A stretch of DNA of 7,419 nucleotides from JANRLJ01 sp034437895 (lineage in GTDB: Bacteria > Chloroflexota > Anaerolineae > Aggregatilineales > Phototrophicaceae): positions 1 to 7,419 of the forward strand of contig DAOTTO010000147.1 of the NCBI GenBank assembly GCA_034437895.1. The letters are read 5' to 3'. The notes under the pieces are model-generated. The model was not told where the DNA came from. It saw nothing but the letters and a program-made list of their open reading frames with translations, and ran no database searches. Within the stretch, counting starts at the first letter, position 1; each line of letters starts with the position of its first letter. The translations under genes were made by a program, and so were the position numbers. Positions 6,559-7,419 of the stretch are shown piece after piece.

Positions 6559-6632
6559 TTAGTGATTAGTTTTTAGTAGAAGTACAATTTATCACTTTTG
6601 TGTCGAACTAATGACTACGCACTAAAGACTAA
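6559..6632. repeat. Opposed clusters of TTAGTNN heptamers
   Basis: On the + strand TTAGTGA (6559-6565) and TTAGTTT (6566-6572) are adjacent, and TTAGTAG follows at 6573-6579. On the - strand four contiguous heptamers run from 6632 to 6605: TTAGTCT, TTAGTGC, GTAGTCA, TTAGTTC. The two clusters face each other across about 25 bases, so their transcripts could pair: 6565-6577 against 6621-6633 matches at 11 of 13. The block fills about half of the kinase-ATPase gap. It resembles the short tandem heptanucleotide repeats known from cyanobacteria, by recollection. Confidence 0.6.
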
Positions 6633-6657
6633 CAACTTCTCTATGGTTCAATAAAGT

Positions 6658-7419
6658 CTATGTTGTTGTCATGATATTTTTAAACCGCGCATACTGATCT
6701 TCCCATGCGGCGACATTTTTGGGTTCGTAAGTGACCGTCCCCACCGTCTCCGCCAGCATCGCCCGTGCTTGCTTTAAATCACCTAGTTCGCCGAGCGTAA
6801 TCAACTGCACAACCGCGTTACCAATGGCTGTACCTTCCGAAGGCCCCGCTACCACCGGACGACCAATCGCATCCGCCGTCATCTGGCAAAGCAGATCATT
6901 CTGACTGCCGCCGCCGATGATGTGCAGCTTATCGACGGTCTTGCCCGATACGGTTATCAACTTATCCAGCACCGTGCGATATTTCAGCGCGAGACTTTCA
7001 TACACCGTCCGCGTAATCTGCCCGACTGTTTGCGGCACAGGCTGATTGGTGCGGCGGCAAAAATCCTGAATCGCGGCAGGCATATCATCAGGCGCGAAAA
7101 ACGCAGGATCATCAGGATCGATTAAGGCGAGATACGGCTCGGCTTCCAGCGCAAGCTGCTTGAGGTGGGCATATTCATACATCGTCCCCCGCGCATTCCA
7201 TACCGCGCGGCACTGTGCCACCAGCCACATGCCAGTAATGTTCTTAAGCAGACGGAACGTCCCATAAACGCCGCCTTCGTTGGTCAGATTGGCTTCATAG
7301 GCTGCGTCGTTGATGATCGGCGCGTTTACCTCCAGACCGAGCAAACTCCACGTCCCGCTGCTGAGATAGGCATAATTTTCGGTGGTGGTGGGAACGGCAA
7401 CGACAGCGCTGCCCGTATC
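6658..7419 (-). CDS. rhaB: Rhamnulokinase, C-terminal half (5' end outside the window)
   Basis: These 253 residues belong to an FGGY-family kinase that phosphorylates L-rhamnulose to L-rhamnulose 1-phosphate with ATP in the cytoplasm. The frame stays open to the right edge, so the in-frame TTG at 7344 is not the start. Full-length rhamnulokinases are about 480-490 residues, so roughly half is missing. The fragment begins DTGSAV, the position of the HDTASAV motif with the catalytic Asp in E. coli RhaB, then shows SSGTWSLLG (20-28), NEGGVYGT...RLLKNITGMWL (about 43-62) and LHIIGGGSQN (about 167-176, ATP-binding domain). This order matches RhaB closely and sets it apart from xylulo-, glycero- or fuculokinases. 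It is the most upstream gene seen in the cluster and the best evidence that the cluster handles rhamnose. The stop is TAG at 6660-6658. Confidence 0.9.
   Translation of the reverse strand, partial: DTGSAVVAVPTTTENYAYLSSGTWSLLGLEVNAPIINDAAYEANLTNEGGVYGTFRLLKNITGMWLVAQCRAVWNARGTMYEYAHLKQLALEAEPYLALIDPDDPAFFAPDDMPAAIQDFCRRTNQPVPQTVGQITRTVYESLALKYRTVLDKLITVSGKTVDKLHIIGGGSQNDLLCQMTADAIGRPVVAGPSEGTAIGNAVVQLITLGELGDLKQARAMLAETVGTVTYEPKNVAAWEDQYARFKNIMTTT

Noticed and set aside
6516..6657. Promoter before the ATPase gene
   Set aside because: Candidate -10 boxes such as TAAATT lack a partner at proper spacing; nothing stands out beyond the heptamer repeats.
6658..7344. Complete short kinase starting at the TTG at 7344
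   Set aside because: The frame stays open to the window edge and upstream codons encode conserved rhamnulokinase residues (DTGSAV, SSGTWS), so the TTG is an internal Leu.
1593..7419. AI-2 (Lsr-type) uptake and processing cluster
   Set aside because: LsrB and LsrK belong to the same superfamilies as the binding protein and kinase here, but the kinase motifs (GTWSLLG, NEGG...RLLKNI) are those of rhamnulokinase, and the aldolase is class II whereas LsrF is class I type.

Overview
The window carries the 3' end of a copper oxidase gene on the + strand. Facing it on the - strand is a six-gene sugar uptake and breakdown cluster that runs to the right edge. The cluster is best read as an L-rhamnose operon. 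In transcription order (right to left) it holds: the C-terminal half of a rhamnulokinase (6658-7419, cut by the window edge), a two-domain sugar ABC ATPase (4971-6515), two CUT2-type permeases (3964-4974 and 2908-3903), a RhaS/LsrB-type sugar-binding protein (1593-2801), and a single-domain class II aldolase (749-1510). The strongest evidence for rhamnose is the kinase, whose GTWSLLG, NEGG...RLLKNI and IGGGSQN motifs line up with known rhamnulokinases. The transporter and aldolase fit that reading.

How the genes work together: the exported binding protein captures the sugar. The two permeases and the ATPase (one polypeptide with two nucleotide-binding domains) import it. An isomerase, not in this window, would make L-rhamnulose. 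The kinase phosphorylates it to L-rhamnulose 1-phosphate, and the aldolase would split that to dihydroxyacetone phosphate and L-lactaldehyde. No isomerase, mutarotase, lactaldehyde dehydrogenase or regulator is visible here; they may lie beyond 7419 or elsewhere.

Layout: 1-423 is the copper oxidase tail. 424-748 is a convergent intergenic region packed with imperfect palindromic repeats. 749-7419 is the operon, with a 4-base stop/start overlap between ATPase and first permease and gaps of 60-142 bases elsewhere. A perfect 28-base palindrome sits between the binding-protein and aldolase genes. Two opposed clusters of a TTAGTNN heptamer sit between kinase and ATPase.

Organism: a free-living bacterium of moderate GC. 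The LsrB/RhaS-type importer, the class II aldolase, and the GTAGGGGCGA-type and CCCTCATCCCC-type dispersed repeats together suggest Chloroflexota (Anaerolineae-like). This is inference from general familiarity, not a demonstrated placement. Nothing here is clearly a new system. The points most worth a second look are the non-coding repeats, the unusually extended binding protein with no lipobox, and the stand-alone aldolase.
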